Source of the DNA: Chryseobacterium mulctrae
Lineage (GTDB): Bacteria; Bacteroidota; Bacteroidia; Flavobacteriales; Weeksellaceae
Assembly (NCBI RefSeq): GCF_006175945.1
Contig: NZ_VAJL01000001.1
Coordinates: 3,729,001 to 3,793,000 of the forward strand
Direction of reading: 5' to 3'
Length of the DNA: 64,000 nucleotides
Both the position numbers and the translations under genes were made by a program. Below, piece by piece: positions 1 to 9,210 of the stretch. A model generated the notes under the pieces. It did not search any database. It was not told the DNA's origin and saw only the letters and a program-made list of their open reading frames with translations. The first letter of the stretch is position 1. The number at the start of each line of letters is the position of its first letter.

Positions 1-1440
1 GACTTTATGCTTTCTAATCCGCCGTATGGAAAAAGCTGGGCGAGTGAACAGAAATACATCAAAGACGGAAAAGATGTGATTGACAACCGTTTTCTCATTA
101 AACTGAAAAATTACTGGGGCGAAGAAGAAGATGCCGACGCGGTGCCGAGAAGCAGTGACGGACAATTGCTGTTCCTGATGGAAATGGTGGACAAAATGAA
201 AGCCATTACCAACAAAAATACCATCGGAAGCCGAATTGCTTCGGTACACAACGGTTCGAGTCTGTTTACCGGTGATGCAGGCGGTGGCGAAAGCAATATC
301 AGACGCTACATTATTGAAAACGATTTGCTGGATGTGATTATCCAGTTGCCGAATAATATTTTTTACAACACAGGCATTACCACCTACATCTGGATTCTAA
401 GCAACAATAAACCCGCTAACCGAAAAGGAAAAGTACAGTTGATTGATGCGAGTGAAATGTATCAGAAGCTCAGAAAAAATCTCGGGAATAAAAACTGTGA
501 ATTGACGAAACAGCACATTCAGGAGATTTTGAACTGTTATTTGGAATTGAATGAGCTGGATAAAAAGGAAACCGGAAACATCGGCAGCAAGGTTTTTGAA
601 AATGCAGATTTTGGTTATTACAAAGTGAATATCGAAAGACCGAAACGTCTGAAATCGCAATTTACAGCTGAAAAGATTGAAGTGTTGAAATGGGACAAAG
701 CACAACCTGATTTCAGCAAGGCTTTGTTTGAAAAGTATGGAATGGAAGTCTACACCGGATTGGAAAAACACAAAAAGGAAATAGAAGACTTTGCCGAAAA
801 ACAAGACCTCAACATCAATACTAAACAGCTTGCCGCATTTCTGAAAAAAGAAAACTGGGAAAAACAGGAAGCTTTGTACCAGACGGCAGTGCGACTGATG
901 GAAGTTTTGGGAACAACAATCTATACCAATTTTAATGATTTTGGAAACAAAGTAGATGAAGTGCTGAAAGGCGACAAAACCAAACTGTCTGCTTCGGAGA
1001 AAAAACAGATTTTAGATACCGTAAGCTGGTATGATGAGGAAGCCGATAAAGTCGTTAAGAAAACGGAAAAACTGAGCGGACAGAAACTGACGGATTTGCT
1101 GGACTATTTAGGCTGTACAGAAAAAGACCTTGCTTATTACGGCTATTTTGCTACCGATAAAAAAGGCGAATACACCTTATATGAAACCGAAAGTGATTTG
1201 CGCGACAGCGAAAGCATTCCGCTGAAAGAAAATATACAGGATTATTTCCTGAGAGAAGTGAAACCTTATGCCGAAGAAAGCTGGATTGCCTTGGATTCTG
1301 TAAAGATTGGCTATGAGCTGAGCTTTAATAAATATTTTTACCAACCTGCGCCATTACGCAGTTTAGAGGAAGTGACCCAGGATATTTTGGCACTGGAACA
1401 GGAAGGTGACGGATTGCTGGCTGAAATCTTAAATTTTTAG
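1..1440 (+). CDS. hsdM: Type I restriction-modification methyltransferase subunit HsdM (5' partial)
   Basis: Adenine-N6 DNA methyltransferase subunit of a type I restriction-modification complex. The frame is open at the left edge, and the first codons read DFMLSNPPYG, the catalytic motif IV (NPPY), so the first ATG at 7 is not the true start. SAM-binding motif I and the N-terminal part lie outside the window. Another family-typical block, LFTGDAGGGESNIRR, follows at about residues 86-100. 479 codons are visible, and the long C-terminal part is mostly charged and helical. The gene ends 3 bp before hsdS and is clearly co-transcribed with it. Base composition is moderate, like hsdR and unlike the trio inserted downstream. 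Confidence 0.93.
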   Translation, partial: DFMLSNPPYGKSWASEQKYIKDGKDVIDNRFLIKLKNYWGEEEDADAVPRSSDGQLLFLMEMVDKMKAITNKNTIGSRIASVHNGSSLFTGDAGGGESNIRRYIIENDLLDVIIQLPNNIFYNTGITTYIWILSNNKPANRKGKVQLIDASEMYQKLRKNLGNKNCELTKQHIQEILNCYLELNELDKKETGNIGSKVFENADFGYYKVNIERPKRLKSQFTAEKIEVLKWDKAQPDFSKALFEKYGMEVYTGLEKHKKEIEDFAEKQDLNINTKQLAAFLKKENWEKQEALYQTAVRLMEVLGTTIYTNFNDFGNKVDEVLKGDKTKLSASEKKQILDTVSWYDEEADKVVKKTEKLSGQKLTDLLDYLGCTEKDLAYYGYFATDKKGEYTLYETESDLRDSESIPLKENIQDYFLREVKPYAEESWIALDSVKIGYELSFNKYFYQPAPLRSLEEVTQDILALEQEGDGLLAEILNF

Positions 1441-1443
1441 ACG

Positions 1444-2742
1444 ATGCAGCGATACGAAAAATACAAAGACAGCGGTGTGGATTGGATTGGAGAGATTCCT
1501 CACGGTTGGTTTCAGAAACCATTTTCTTCGGTTTTTTCCTTAAAATCTATAATTAATAACAAGAATGAAGAATTACTTTCTGTTTATCTGGATAAAGGCG
1601 TAATAAGGTTTTCTGATGTAGGAGAAAAGCGAACAAATGTTACAAGTGAAGACTTATCAAAATATCAACTTGTGGAAGAAGGTGATTTTGTATTAAATAA
1701 TCAACAGGCTTGGAGAGGTTCTGTGGGTGTCTCATTTTATAGAGGTATTGTTAGCCCAGCATACATCGTTCTAGCAGTAAAGAATAATTTTGATTTTAGA
1801 TTTTTAAATTACTTACTTCGGAATAGGAGTTTTGTGACACATTATTTACTGTGTTCAAAAGGTGTTGGAACAATACAACGAAATTTGTATTGGCCCCAAT
1901 TAAAAAGAGTCTACTTAATTTTTCCATCATTAGAAGAACAACAAACCATCGCCACGTTTCTCGATGACAAGACCTCCAAAATAGACCAAACGATTAGCAA
2001 CAAGCAAAAAGAAATAGAACTGCTGAAAGAACGCCGCCAAATCCTCATCCAAAAAGCCGTTACCAAAGGTTTGGATGATACCGTGCCACTCAAAGACAGC
2101 GGTGTGGATTGGATTGGGGAAATTCCGGAGCATTGGGAGGTGAGGAAGTTGCGTTACTTAGGTCAAACACAAAATGGCATTAGTAAAGGTGGAGATTTTT
2201 TTGGAACAGGAAACCCTTTTTTGAGTTATGGAGATGTTTACAAAAATTCTCAAGTTCCAAGCAATATAAGTGGTTTGGTAGAGTCAACAAATGAGGAGAT
2301 TAAACAATATTCTGTAAAAAAAGGTGACGTGTTTTTTACGCGAACATCTGAAACTAAAGATGACATAGGTGTTTCTTCGGTATGTTATCAAGATATCCTA
2401 AATGCAACATTTGCAGGATTTTTAATAAGGTTTAGACCTTTTAAAAATCGATTAGACAAGGGCTTTTCGAAATTTTATTTTAGAACTAATTTAGTTAGTT
2501 CATTTTTTACAACACAAATGAATATAGTTACCAGAGCTTCATTAAGTCAGGAACTCTTAAAATCGTTGAGCGTAATTTTACCTCCAATCGAAGAGCAGTT
2601 TAAAATCGGAAGTCATTTAGAAGAACTCGACGAAAAAATCGCCAAAGCCATTTTGCTTAAAAAGCAGGAAATAGAAAAGCTGAAAGAGTATAAAACGGTG
2701 CTGATAGATAATGTGGTGACGGGGAAGGTAAAAATTAATTAA
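1444..2742 (+). CDS. hsdS: Type I restriction-modification specificity subunit HsdS
   Basis: DNA-recognition subunit that directs HsdM/HsdR to a bipartite site. It has the classic two-repeat layout: conserved DSGVDWIGEIP segments open each target-recognition domain (about residues 8-18 and 217-227), and each domain is closed by a coiled-coil spacer (FPSLEEQQTIATFLDDK and LPPIEEQFKIGSHLEE). The 432 aa length is normal and the end (VVTGKVKIN) is intact. The two recognition domains are distinctly more AT-rich than the conserved blocks, which suggests a mosaic gene. The repeat starts share a perfect 27-bp direct repeat that could mediate domain exchange. It lies 3 bp after hsdM. Confidence 0.95.
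   Translation: MQRYEKYKDSGVDWIGEIPHGWFQKPFSSVFSLKSIINNKNEELLSVYLDKGVIRFSDVGEKRTNVTSEDLSKYQLVEEGDFVLNNQQAWRGSVGVSFYRGIVSPAYIVLAVKNNFDFRFLNYLLRNRSFVTHYLLCSKGVGTIQRNLYWPQLKRVYLIFPSLEEQQTIATFLDDKTSKIDQTISNKQKEIELLKERRQILIQKAVTKGLDDTVPLKDSGVDWIGEIPEHWEVRKLRYLGQTQNGISKGGDFFGTGNPFLSYGDVYKNSQVPSNISGLVESTNEEIKQYSVKKGDVFFTRTSETKDDIGVSSVCYQDILNATFAGFLIRFRPFKNRLDKGFSKFYFRTNLVSSFFTTQMNIVTRASLSQELLKSLSVILPPIEEQFKIGSHLEELDEKIAKAILLKKQEIEKLKEYKTVLIDNVVTGKVKIN
1464..1490 (+). repeat. 27-bp direct repeat, copy 1 (hsdS conserved region)
   Basis: Perfect 27-bp match to 2091-2117. It encodes the start of the first conserved HsdS repeat (KDSGVDWIG), just before recognition domain 1, and is a substrate for homologous exchange of recognition domains. 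Confidence 0.9.
2091..2117 (+). repeat. 27-bp direct repeat, copy 2 (hsdS conserved region)
   Basis: Second identical copy, in the same reading frame, 627 bp downstream of the first and just before recognition domain 2. Recombination between the copies would remove exactly one recognition half and keep the frame. Confidence 0.9.
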
Positions 2743-2764
2743 ATTTGAATAAAATCATTTGCTA

Positions 2765-4123
2765 ATGTTAGAATTAAATATTTTAGATGGGACATCAATA
2801 CTTGTTGATGCTTTTAAATTAGATAACAATCATTTTGAATTTAAGGATAATGAAAATGTAATATGGCTAAACGGTTATATAGAAAATAATATATTTTTTA
2901 TCACTGATAAAAATACTAATTTGAATGAAGATGATATTGTATTATCCTCAAAGTTGGATAAATTAATTTTAGAATTAATTGAATCTGAGCAGTCAGGAAC
3001 TGAAAATACTGAAAGTGCTTTACCAGAAGAGCACAGTCCATTCAATCCTGAAGAGATCAAAGTTCACGCAAAGTCATTTAGCTTACGTCTTATATCTGAT
3101 ATGATTGATGATAGAGATATTGATTTATCACCAGATTTCCAAAGAAATTTTGTTTGGAATAGTGCGCAGAAATCAAGACTGATAGAATCAATTCTATTAA
3201 GAATACCACTTCCAATGTTTTATTTCTCCGAAGACGATGAAGGCAGAATAACTATTGTTGATGGTTTACAGCGTTTAACAACAATCAAACAATTTATGGA
3301 TAATAAATTCTTTCTAAGAAATTTGGAGTATCTTGAGGAGAGCTGTGGAGGTAAGTACTACAAAAGCAATGATGGAAAGACGGGATTAGATCCCAAATAT
3401 TTTAGATGGTTCAATCAAACACAGTTTTCTGTCAACGTAATCGATCCTTCTTCCCCTCCAAAAGTCAAGTATGATATATTTAGAAGAATTAATACAGGTG
3501 GTAAACCTCTAAATAACCAAGAAATTAGAAATTGTTTAGCTACTAATAGTTTGCGTGATATACTGAAAGAGATGGTTAATCTGCCTGAATTTAAATCTGC
3601 TACTGATAATAGTATTAAACCAACGAGAATGGACGATCAGGAGATTGCATTAAGATTTATTTTTTTTGATAGATTTATGGAAAACGATGGTAACATAGAC
3701 GAATATAATGGATATATGGACACTTCTTTGGACGACTTAACCGAAGAATTATCCAAGAAAAATTATGATGAATTAAGCAATTATGTTTCATTGTTTTCAA
3801 ATTCAATGCAAAATTCTGAATATTTATTTGGACGAAGATATGCCTTTAGAAAAGTAAGACCATTTGACTTAGCGCCAACCGCAAATAAGCAATTGATTAA
3901 CAAGGCTCTTTTTGTTAGTTGGTCTGTACTTTTATCAAGATATGATCACAATCAAATACGTAGTCTAAATCCTGAAAAAGCTTTATTAGAACCTTTAGCC
4001 CAAAACATTTTTGAAGATAGAGATTTTTTAAATTTCTTATCATATGGGACAAACGGTAGAAATAATTTGCTATATGTTTTTGACAAAGTGCAAGAAATAA
4101 TTGAGGATAATTTAAACTATTAA
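2765..4123 (+). CDS. DUF262 domain protein embedded in the type I RM operon
   Basis: DUF262 is a ParB/sulfiredoxin-like nucleotide-binding fold found in GmrSD-type modification-dependent restriction and other defence proteins. Visible hallmarks are DFQRNFVW (about residues 124-131), LLRIPLPMFYF, and the signature DGLQR (166-170, usually DGQQR). About 90 N-terminal residues precede the domain and match nothing I recognise. No HNH (DUF1524) nuclease tail is evident, so this is not a canonical GmrSD. I chose ATG 2765 over a TTG two codons upstream. It begins 22 bp after hsdS and ends 3 bp before the ATPase gene. It is strikingly AT-rich. Likely an NTP-dependent partner of the next two genes (inference). 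Confidence 0.8.
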   Translation: MLELNILDGTSILVDAFKLDNNHFEFKDNENVIWLNGYIENNIFFITDKNTNLNEDDIVLSSKLDKLILELIESEQSGTENTESALPEEHSPFNPEEIKVHAKSFSLRLISDMIDDRDIDLSPDFQRNFVWNSAQKSRLIESILLRIPLPMFYFSEDDEGRITIVDGLQRLTTIKQFMDNKFFLRNLEYLEESCGGKYYKSNDGKTGLDPKYFRWFNQTQFSVNVIDPSSPPKVKYDIFRRINTGGKPLNNQEIRNCLATNSLRDILKEMVNLPEFKSATDNSIKPTRMDDQEIALRFIFFDRFMENDGNIDEYNGYMDTSLDDLTEELSKKNYDELSNYVSLFSNSMQNSEYLFGRRYAFRKVRPFDLAPTANKQLINKALFVSWSVLLSRYDHNQIRSLNPEKALLEPLAQNIFEDRDFLNFLSYGTNGRNNLLYVFDKVQEIIEDNLNY

Positions 4124-4126
4124 TCT

Positions 4127-5308
4127 ATGGATGGATTTAATATAGAAATTGAAAATTTTAAGTGTTTTACTCATAAAACAGTACCTCTTAATAGATTAAC
4201 GATTTTAGCTGGAGCAAATGGTAATGGAAAAAGTACCGTAATTCAAGCATTACTTTTTTTGCGTAGAACAATAGAACATTGTGCGCAATGGATAAGTGAA
4301 GAGAAAAATCAATATGTTTACGAAGAAGTAAATGGGTTAAATGTTGAGTTGAATGGTTCTTATTGTTTGGCATTAGGAAATAGCTTCTTACTTATACCAA
4401 AAAATGCATCGCCTGATTACGTAGCAATTGGTATTAATAGTCAAAAGTCTTTTAGTATTGTATATGAATTAGATGATAACCCAAATTTACATCTAAAACC
4501 TATTGAGGTTCATAATGAGCCTAATAATAATGACGGTTTGTTTTTACAAGAATTTTACTATTTGAATGCTGAAAGAATTGGGCCAAGAATTAATCAAGGA
4601 ATTAAATTTTATGATTTTCCAAATGCTGGTTTTCAAGGTGAGTTTGTAGCACAATTAATTGCTGATACAGATTCAAATTATACATTTGAGATCGATGAGA
4701 TCAGAAGAAACAGGAAATCTAAAAGCCCACGATTAGAACAGCAAGTAAATGCTTGGCTACATGATTTAATGCCTGGTGTGTCAATTTCAGCTTCTTATAA
4801 TCCAGAAACTCATTCTGCACAAATTAAGGTCGATAATTATTATACAAGAGGAGATTCAACTATAGCAACAAATATTGGATTTGGTATCAGTTATGTCTTA
4901 CCAATTTTGGTTACGGGCTTGATTGCAAAAAAGGGAAGCTATATGATTGTTGAAAACCCTGAAGCTCATCTTCATCCATCAGCCCAATCAAAGATTGGAA
5001 AATTTCTTGCTATGGTTGCAAATGCTGGAGTTAATGTAATTGTTGAAACACACAGTGATCATTTTATTAATGGTATTCAAATATCGGTAGCAACAAAAGA
5101 AATTTCTACTGAATTAGTTACAATTAATTTTTTTAGCCAAGACGAGAATAGCACACAACCAAAAATAGAATCAATATCTATAAATGAATTTGGCGAATTA
5201 TCTGATTGGCCTAAAGGCTTTTTTGATCAAACTCAGATAGATTTTGCACAACTTTTTAATATTAGAAAAGAGGGAGATTACTTTAAAAAGAGAGAAAACA
5301 ATGAGTAA
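4127..5308 (+). CDS. AAA family ATPase with DUF3696-like C-terminus
   Basis: SMC/OLD-like ABC-type ATPase of 393 aa. The Walker A box is GANGNGKS (residues 29-36), an ABC-signature-like stretch GFGISYVLPIL lies in the middle, Walker B is YMIVENPEAHLHP (about 271-283), and a switch histidine sits in VIVETHSDHF. The C-terminal WPKGFFDQ is typical of DUF3696. No TOPRIM domain follows, so it is not a full OLD nuclease. A hand count of 4141-4200 gives 13 of 60 G+C, against 27 of 60 in hsdR at 6241-6300. It is co-transcribed with the DUF262 gene (3 bp upstream), and its end overlaps the next start by 8 bp. Such ATPases often act as sensors or motors in anti-phage systems; the role here is inferred from context. 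Confidence 0.82.
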   Translation: MDGFNIEIENFKCFTHKTVPLNRLTILAGANGNGKSTVIQALLFLRRTIEHCAQWISEEKNQYVYEEVNGLNVELNGSYCLALGNSFLLIPKNASPDYVAIGINSQKSFSIVYELDDNPNLHLKPIEVHNEPNNNDGLFLQEFYYLNAERIGPRINQGIKFYDFPNAGFQGEFVAQLIADTDSNYTFEIDEIRRNRKSKSPRLEQQVNAWLHDLMPGVSISASYNPETHSAQIKVDNYYTRGDSTIATNIGFGISYVLPILVTGLIAKKGSYMIVENPEAHLHPSAQSKIGKFLAMVANAGVNVIVETHSDHFINGIQISVATKEISTELVTINFFSQDENSTQPKIESISINEFGELSDWPKGFFDQTQIDFAQLFNIRKEGDYFKKRENNE

Positions 5309-6086
5309 TTTTTTCACGATTAACGAAGCCCTAGATTTAAAGACTTACGATTTGTTTTTAAGTTGCTGTAGTGATTTGGTTGCGATAGAGAGATTATCAG
5401 AAGATATATTTTTAAAACATAATTCTCTATTTAACTTATCCCACATCGAGCAATTATATTCTAACTATAGTAACCAAGAAGAAGCAGCTATTGCTGTTTT
5501 TATAGAGCAATTAAAACCTTCTAGTAATTATTTAGATACTGTTGCTAAGATTGATGCGAACTTTCCTGGTGAAGATAATGGTTTTTTAGGAGGAGATTTT
5601 TCAAATACTACTATAGTACTAGATAGACAGATTAAAAATCACGAAGATTATGTAAACTTTAATTCTGTTAATTTATGGAATGTTAATTTTAGAAATTTTT
5701 GGTTTAAAAGAAAAAAGTTATTTCCTAATTTAACATTTTGTGGCGAAGTACAAAATCAAATTTTAATGATTGGAGCATCTAGCTATTTTAATCAAATAAT
5801 AGATCGACTAAAAGAATTTGATGATGCTGTGGGAAATTGGACAACAGGGGATTTTAGTTACAGAGAAGTTAATAGATCATACTCTTTAAGGATTTCTCCC
5901 GAATCAGACCGTACACTTGCTCGTTATCGAAGTGAAAGAGTTTTTGCCTTACCATACGGTGGCACAGAATGCTTTGAACTTCACATTAAAACTGGAGATT
6001 TAAGGTTTCATTTTTATGCTAATAATTCTACAAAAAAGATTTATGTGGGATATATTGGACCCCATTTGCCAACTATAACTAATTAG
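5301..6086 (+). CDS. Unknown protein, putative effector of the embedded DUF262/AAA module
   Basis: 261 aa, no family recognised. The start at 5301 (ATGAGTAA) overlaps the end of the ATPase gene, indicating translational coupling; an upstream in-frame GTG/ATG extension inside the ATPase gene is unlikely. No signal peptide or membrane segment is seen. The C-terminal 45 residues form a strand-rich block, ending with LRFHFYANNSTKKIYVGYIG, which loosely resembles the beta-sheet of RelE/ParE-type toxins; that similarity is a visual impression only. It is as AT-rich as its two upstream partners and ends 2 bp before hsdR. Its position as third member of the cassette makes it the candidate effector. 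Confidence 0.7.
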   Translation: MSNFFTINEALDLKTYDLFLSCCSDLVAIERLSEDIFLKHNSLFNLSHIEQLYSNYSNQEEAAIAVFIEQLKPSSNYLDTVAKIDANFPGEDNGFLGGDFSNTTIVLDRQIKNHEDYVNFNSVNLWNVNFRNFWFKRKKLFPNLTFCGEVQNQILMIGASSYFNQIIDRLKEFDDAVGNWTTGDFSYREVNRSYSLRISPESDRTLARYRSERVFALPYGGTECFELHIKTGDLRFHFYANNSTKKIYVGYIGPHLPTITN

Positions 6087-6088
6087 CT

Positions 6089-9000
6089 ATGCCATCACAA
6101 ACCAACGAACTCGCACTCGAAACTGCCATAGAAAAAGTACTCTGCGGTATTTCGACAGAAGATATAAAAAACGGAATAGTTGCCGAACCAAATCTACCCT
6201 ACGGAAGCAATGGTTACCGTATCGGCAATCCGGCAGATTTCAATGCTAAGTATGCGCTGGATGAGGTGCGTTTTTGGGATTTTCTGGAGACGACACAAAA
6301 GGACGAATTGGAAAAACTCAAACGCCAATCTGACTGGAAAATAAAAGTTCTTGACCGTTTCGATAAGCTGGTGAAAAAGTACGGTATTTTGCGTTTGCTT
6401 CGTAAAGGTTTGGCGGTCGATGATGCGCATTTCACTTTATTTTATGTGGTGCCTTTGCAGAACAGCAGTCAGAGCATCAAGGATAATTTTGAGAATAATC
6501 AGTTCAGCGTTACCCGACAATTAAAATATTCGGTTGCCAATCCGCTGGAAGAAATTGATATGGTGATTTTCATCAACGGTATTCCTATTTCTACCATCGA
6601 GTTGAAAAACCATTGGACAGGACAAAATGCCAAAGTGCACGGCGTCAACCAATATAAACACAAGCGAGATATTGCTCAGCCTTTGCTGAATTTTGGAAGA
6701 TGTATTGTACATTTTGCCGTCGATACCGATGAAATCTATATGACTACCAAACTGGATGGTGCGAATACGTTTTTCCTACCGTTCAATCTTGGTAATAATT
6801 ATGGAAAAGGTAATCCGCCCAATCCTTTCGGGCATAAGACTTCTTACTTTTGGCAGGATGTTTTGCGAAGAGAAAGTATTGCCAATATCATTCAGCATTT
6901 TGTAAGGTTTGATGGTGCAGAAAATGATGCACTGAGCAAAAAGACTTTATTCTTTCCGCGATACCATCAGCTGGATGTAGTGCGAAGACTGATAAAAGAC
7001 AGCACTCAAAAAGGTGCTGGAGAAACCTATCTTATCCAGCACAGTGCAGGTTCCGGCAAGTCCAATTCCATTACGTGGCTTGCTTATCAATTGATAGAAG
7101 CCTATCCTGAAAGTGAAGCTGTTGCAGGAAGCAAAAATACCAATCAGCCTTTGTTTGATTCTGTGATTGTGGTGACTGACAGACGATTGTTGGATAAGCA
7201 ACTTCGTGATAATATCAAAGAATTTTCAGAAGTCAAAAACATCGTTGCTCCTGCGTACAAGTCTTCGGATTTGAAATCTGCTTTGGAGAATGGTAAAAGA
7301 ATCATCATTACTACCATTCAGAAATTTCCTTTCATCATTGAAGGTATTGCAGATATGAGCAACAAACAATTCGCAGTCATTGTGGATGAAGCACACAGTT
7401 CGCAATCCGGAAGTTCTGCAGATAAACTGAATGAAGCTATCGGAAATAAAGGCGAAGATACAGATGCTGTCGATTATCAGGATAAAATTCTGGAAGCGAT
7501 GAAAGCCAGGAAGATGACCAAAAACGCTTCCTATTTTGCTTTTACCGCCACACCAAAGAATAATACATTAGAGAAATTTGGTGTAAAACAGGAAGATGGT
7601 TCTTTTAAACCTTTTCATTTGTATTCGATGAAACAGGCGATTGAAGAAGGATTTATTTTGGATGTTTTAGCCAATTATACAACCTACAAAAGTTATTATG
7701 AAATTGAAAAATCGATAGAGGACAATCCTTTGTTTGATACTTCTAAAGCACAGAAAAAGCTGCGCGCTTACGTGGAAAAACATAAGCAGACCGTTGGTAC
7801 AAAAGCTGAAATAATGCTGGATCATTTTACTTCTTCGGTTGTGAATACGAAAAAGCTAAAAGGCAAAGGAAAAGCAATGGTCGTAACTCAAAGCATTGAA
7901 TCTGCCATCCGTTATTATCAGGCATTACAACAATTGTTAAATGGAAGAGGAAATCCTTTCAAAATCGTCATAGCATTTTCAGGAACAAAAGAAGTGGATG
8001 GGATTGAATATAGCGAAGCCCAAATGAACGGTTTTCCGGAAAGCGAAACGAAAGATAAATTTGATCAAGACGAATACAGAATGCTCGTGGTCGCCAACAA
8101 ATACCTTACAGGTTTTGACCAACCCAAACTTTCTGCAATGTATGTCGATAAAAAACTGCAAGGTGTATTGGCAGTTCAAACCTTATCAAGATTAAACCGA
8201 TCTGCGAACAAGCTGAACAAGAAAACTGAAGACCTCTTTGTACTCGATTTCTTTAATACGGTGGAAGATATTAAAATTTCTTTTGATCCGTTTTATACCT
8301 CGACAACATTAAGCAGTGCTACTGATATTAATGTATTGCACGAACTGAAAGACAGCTTGGATGATTCCGGTATTTATGAGCAGTCGGAAGTTGAAGATTT
8401 TAATGAAAAATACTTTAATAAAGTAGATGCCCAGTTTCTAAGTCCCATAATTGATGTGGCAGCACAACGGTTTGTTTCAGACTTAGAATTAGAGGAAAAA
8501 GATAAAGCCGATTACAAAATTAAAGCAAAACAGTTCGTAAAAATATATGGACAGGTTGCAGCGATTTTGCCCTATGAAGTGATGGCGTGGGAAAAGCTAT
8601 TCTGGTTTTTGAAATTCTTGATTCCAAAGCTTAAAATAGAAGATCCACAAAGTGATGCTCTGGATAAATTGCTGGAATCTGTTGATTTGTCAACATACGG
8701 TTTGGAAAGAGTAAAACTGAATGCAGCGATATCTCTCGATGATTCAGAAACAGAACTTGATCCACAAAATCCAAATGTTCGGGGTGCACACGGCGAAGAG
8801 GAAAAAGATGAACTGGAAAACATCATTAATGGATTTAATGAAAAATGGTTTCAGGGTTGGGAAGCTACTTCAGAGGAACAACGGGTGAAATTTATATCTT
8901 TAATTCAAGCTGTTCAGACGCACCGAGATTTTGAAAGTAAATATGCTCTAAATTCGGATGATCAAAACAGAGAATTGGCTTTTAGAAAAATTGTAGATGA

Positions 9001-9115
9001 CGAAATGTCTCGCCGAAGAAAAGTGGATATGGATTTATATAAATTGTATGCACAAGATTCCTCTTTTAATCAAGCTTTTATGAATGCTTTAAAACAAGGG
9101 GTGAATCTGCGGTAA
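6089..9115 (+). CDS. hsdR: Type I restriction endonuclease subunit HsdR
   Basis: ATP-dependent translocase/nuclease subunit of the type I complex, 1008 aa as expected. An N-terminal PD-(D/E)xK nuclease core is visible at about residues 155-173 (EIDMVIF ... STIELKN). The SF2 motor follows with Walker A HSAGSGKS (about 317-325), DEAH (about 433-436) in VIVDEAHSSQSG, and motif III FAFTATPKN. Later helicase motifs include YLTGFDQPKLSAMYVDK and LSRLNR. The C-terminal helical part binds the methyltransferase core. It starts 2 bp after the embedded unknown gene, so hsdM-hsdS-trio-hsdR is one transcription unit. Codon and base use match hsdM, not the trio. Confidence 0.95.
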   Translation: MPSQTNELALETAIEKVLCGISTEDIKNGIVAEPNLPYGSNGYRIGNPADFNAKYALDEVRFWDFLETTQKDELEKLKRQSDWKIKVLDRFDKLVKKYGILRLLRKGLAVDDAHFTLFYVVPLQNSSQSIKDNFENNQFSVTRQLKYSVANPLEEIDMVIFINGIPISTIELKNHWTGQNAKVHGVNQYKHKRDIAQPLLNFGRCIVHFAVDTDEIYMTTKLDGANTFFLPFNLGNNYGKGNPPNPFGHKTSYFWQDVLRRESIANIIQHFVRFDGAENDALSKKTLFFPRYHQLDVVRRLIKDSTQKGAGETYLIQHSAGSGKSNSITWLAYQLIEAYPESEAVAGSKNTNQPLFDSVIVVTDRRLLDKQLRDNIKEFSEVKNIVAPAYKSSDLKSALENGKRIIITTIQKFPFIIEGIADMSNKQFAVIVDEAHSSQSGSSADKLNEAIGNKGEDTDAVDYQDKILEAMKARKMTKNASYFAFTATPKNNTLEKFGVKQEDGSFKPFHLYSMKQAIEEGFILDVLANYTTYKSYYEIEKSIEDNPLFDTSKAQKKLRAYVEKHKQTVGTKAEIMLDHFTSSVVNTKKLKGKGKAMVVTQSIESAIRYYQALQQLLNGRGNPFKIVIAFSGTKEVDGIEYSEAQMNGFPESETKDKFDQDEYRMLVVANKYLTGFDQPKLSAMYVDKKLQGVLAVQTLSRLNRSANKLNKKTEDLFVLDFFNTVEDIKISFDPFYTSTTLSSATDINVLHELKDSLDDSGIYEQSEVEDFNEKYFNKVDAQFLSPIIDVAAQRFVSDLELEEKDKADYKIKAKQFVKIYGQVAAILPYEVMAWEKLFWFLKFLIPKLKIEDPQSDALDKLLESVDLSTYGLERVKLNAAISLDDSETELDPQNPNVRGAHGEEEKDELENIINGFNEKWFQGWEATSEEQRVKFISLIQAVQTHRDFESKYALNSDDQNRELAFRKIVDDEMSRRRKVDMDLYKLYAQDSSFNQAFMNALKQGVNLR

Positions 9116-9210
9116 GATAAATTTTTTAATTTAACACTCCCAAATTTCCCGCATCACTCTTCTACAAGACAAATCCAAGAAAAATTAAAAGATTTGACTT
9201 ACTATAAAGA

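Noticed and set aside
2765..4123. GmrS/GmrD (type IV restriction) assignment
   Set aside because: DUF262 is present but the DUF1524 HNH nuclease half is absent.
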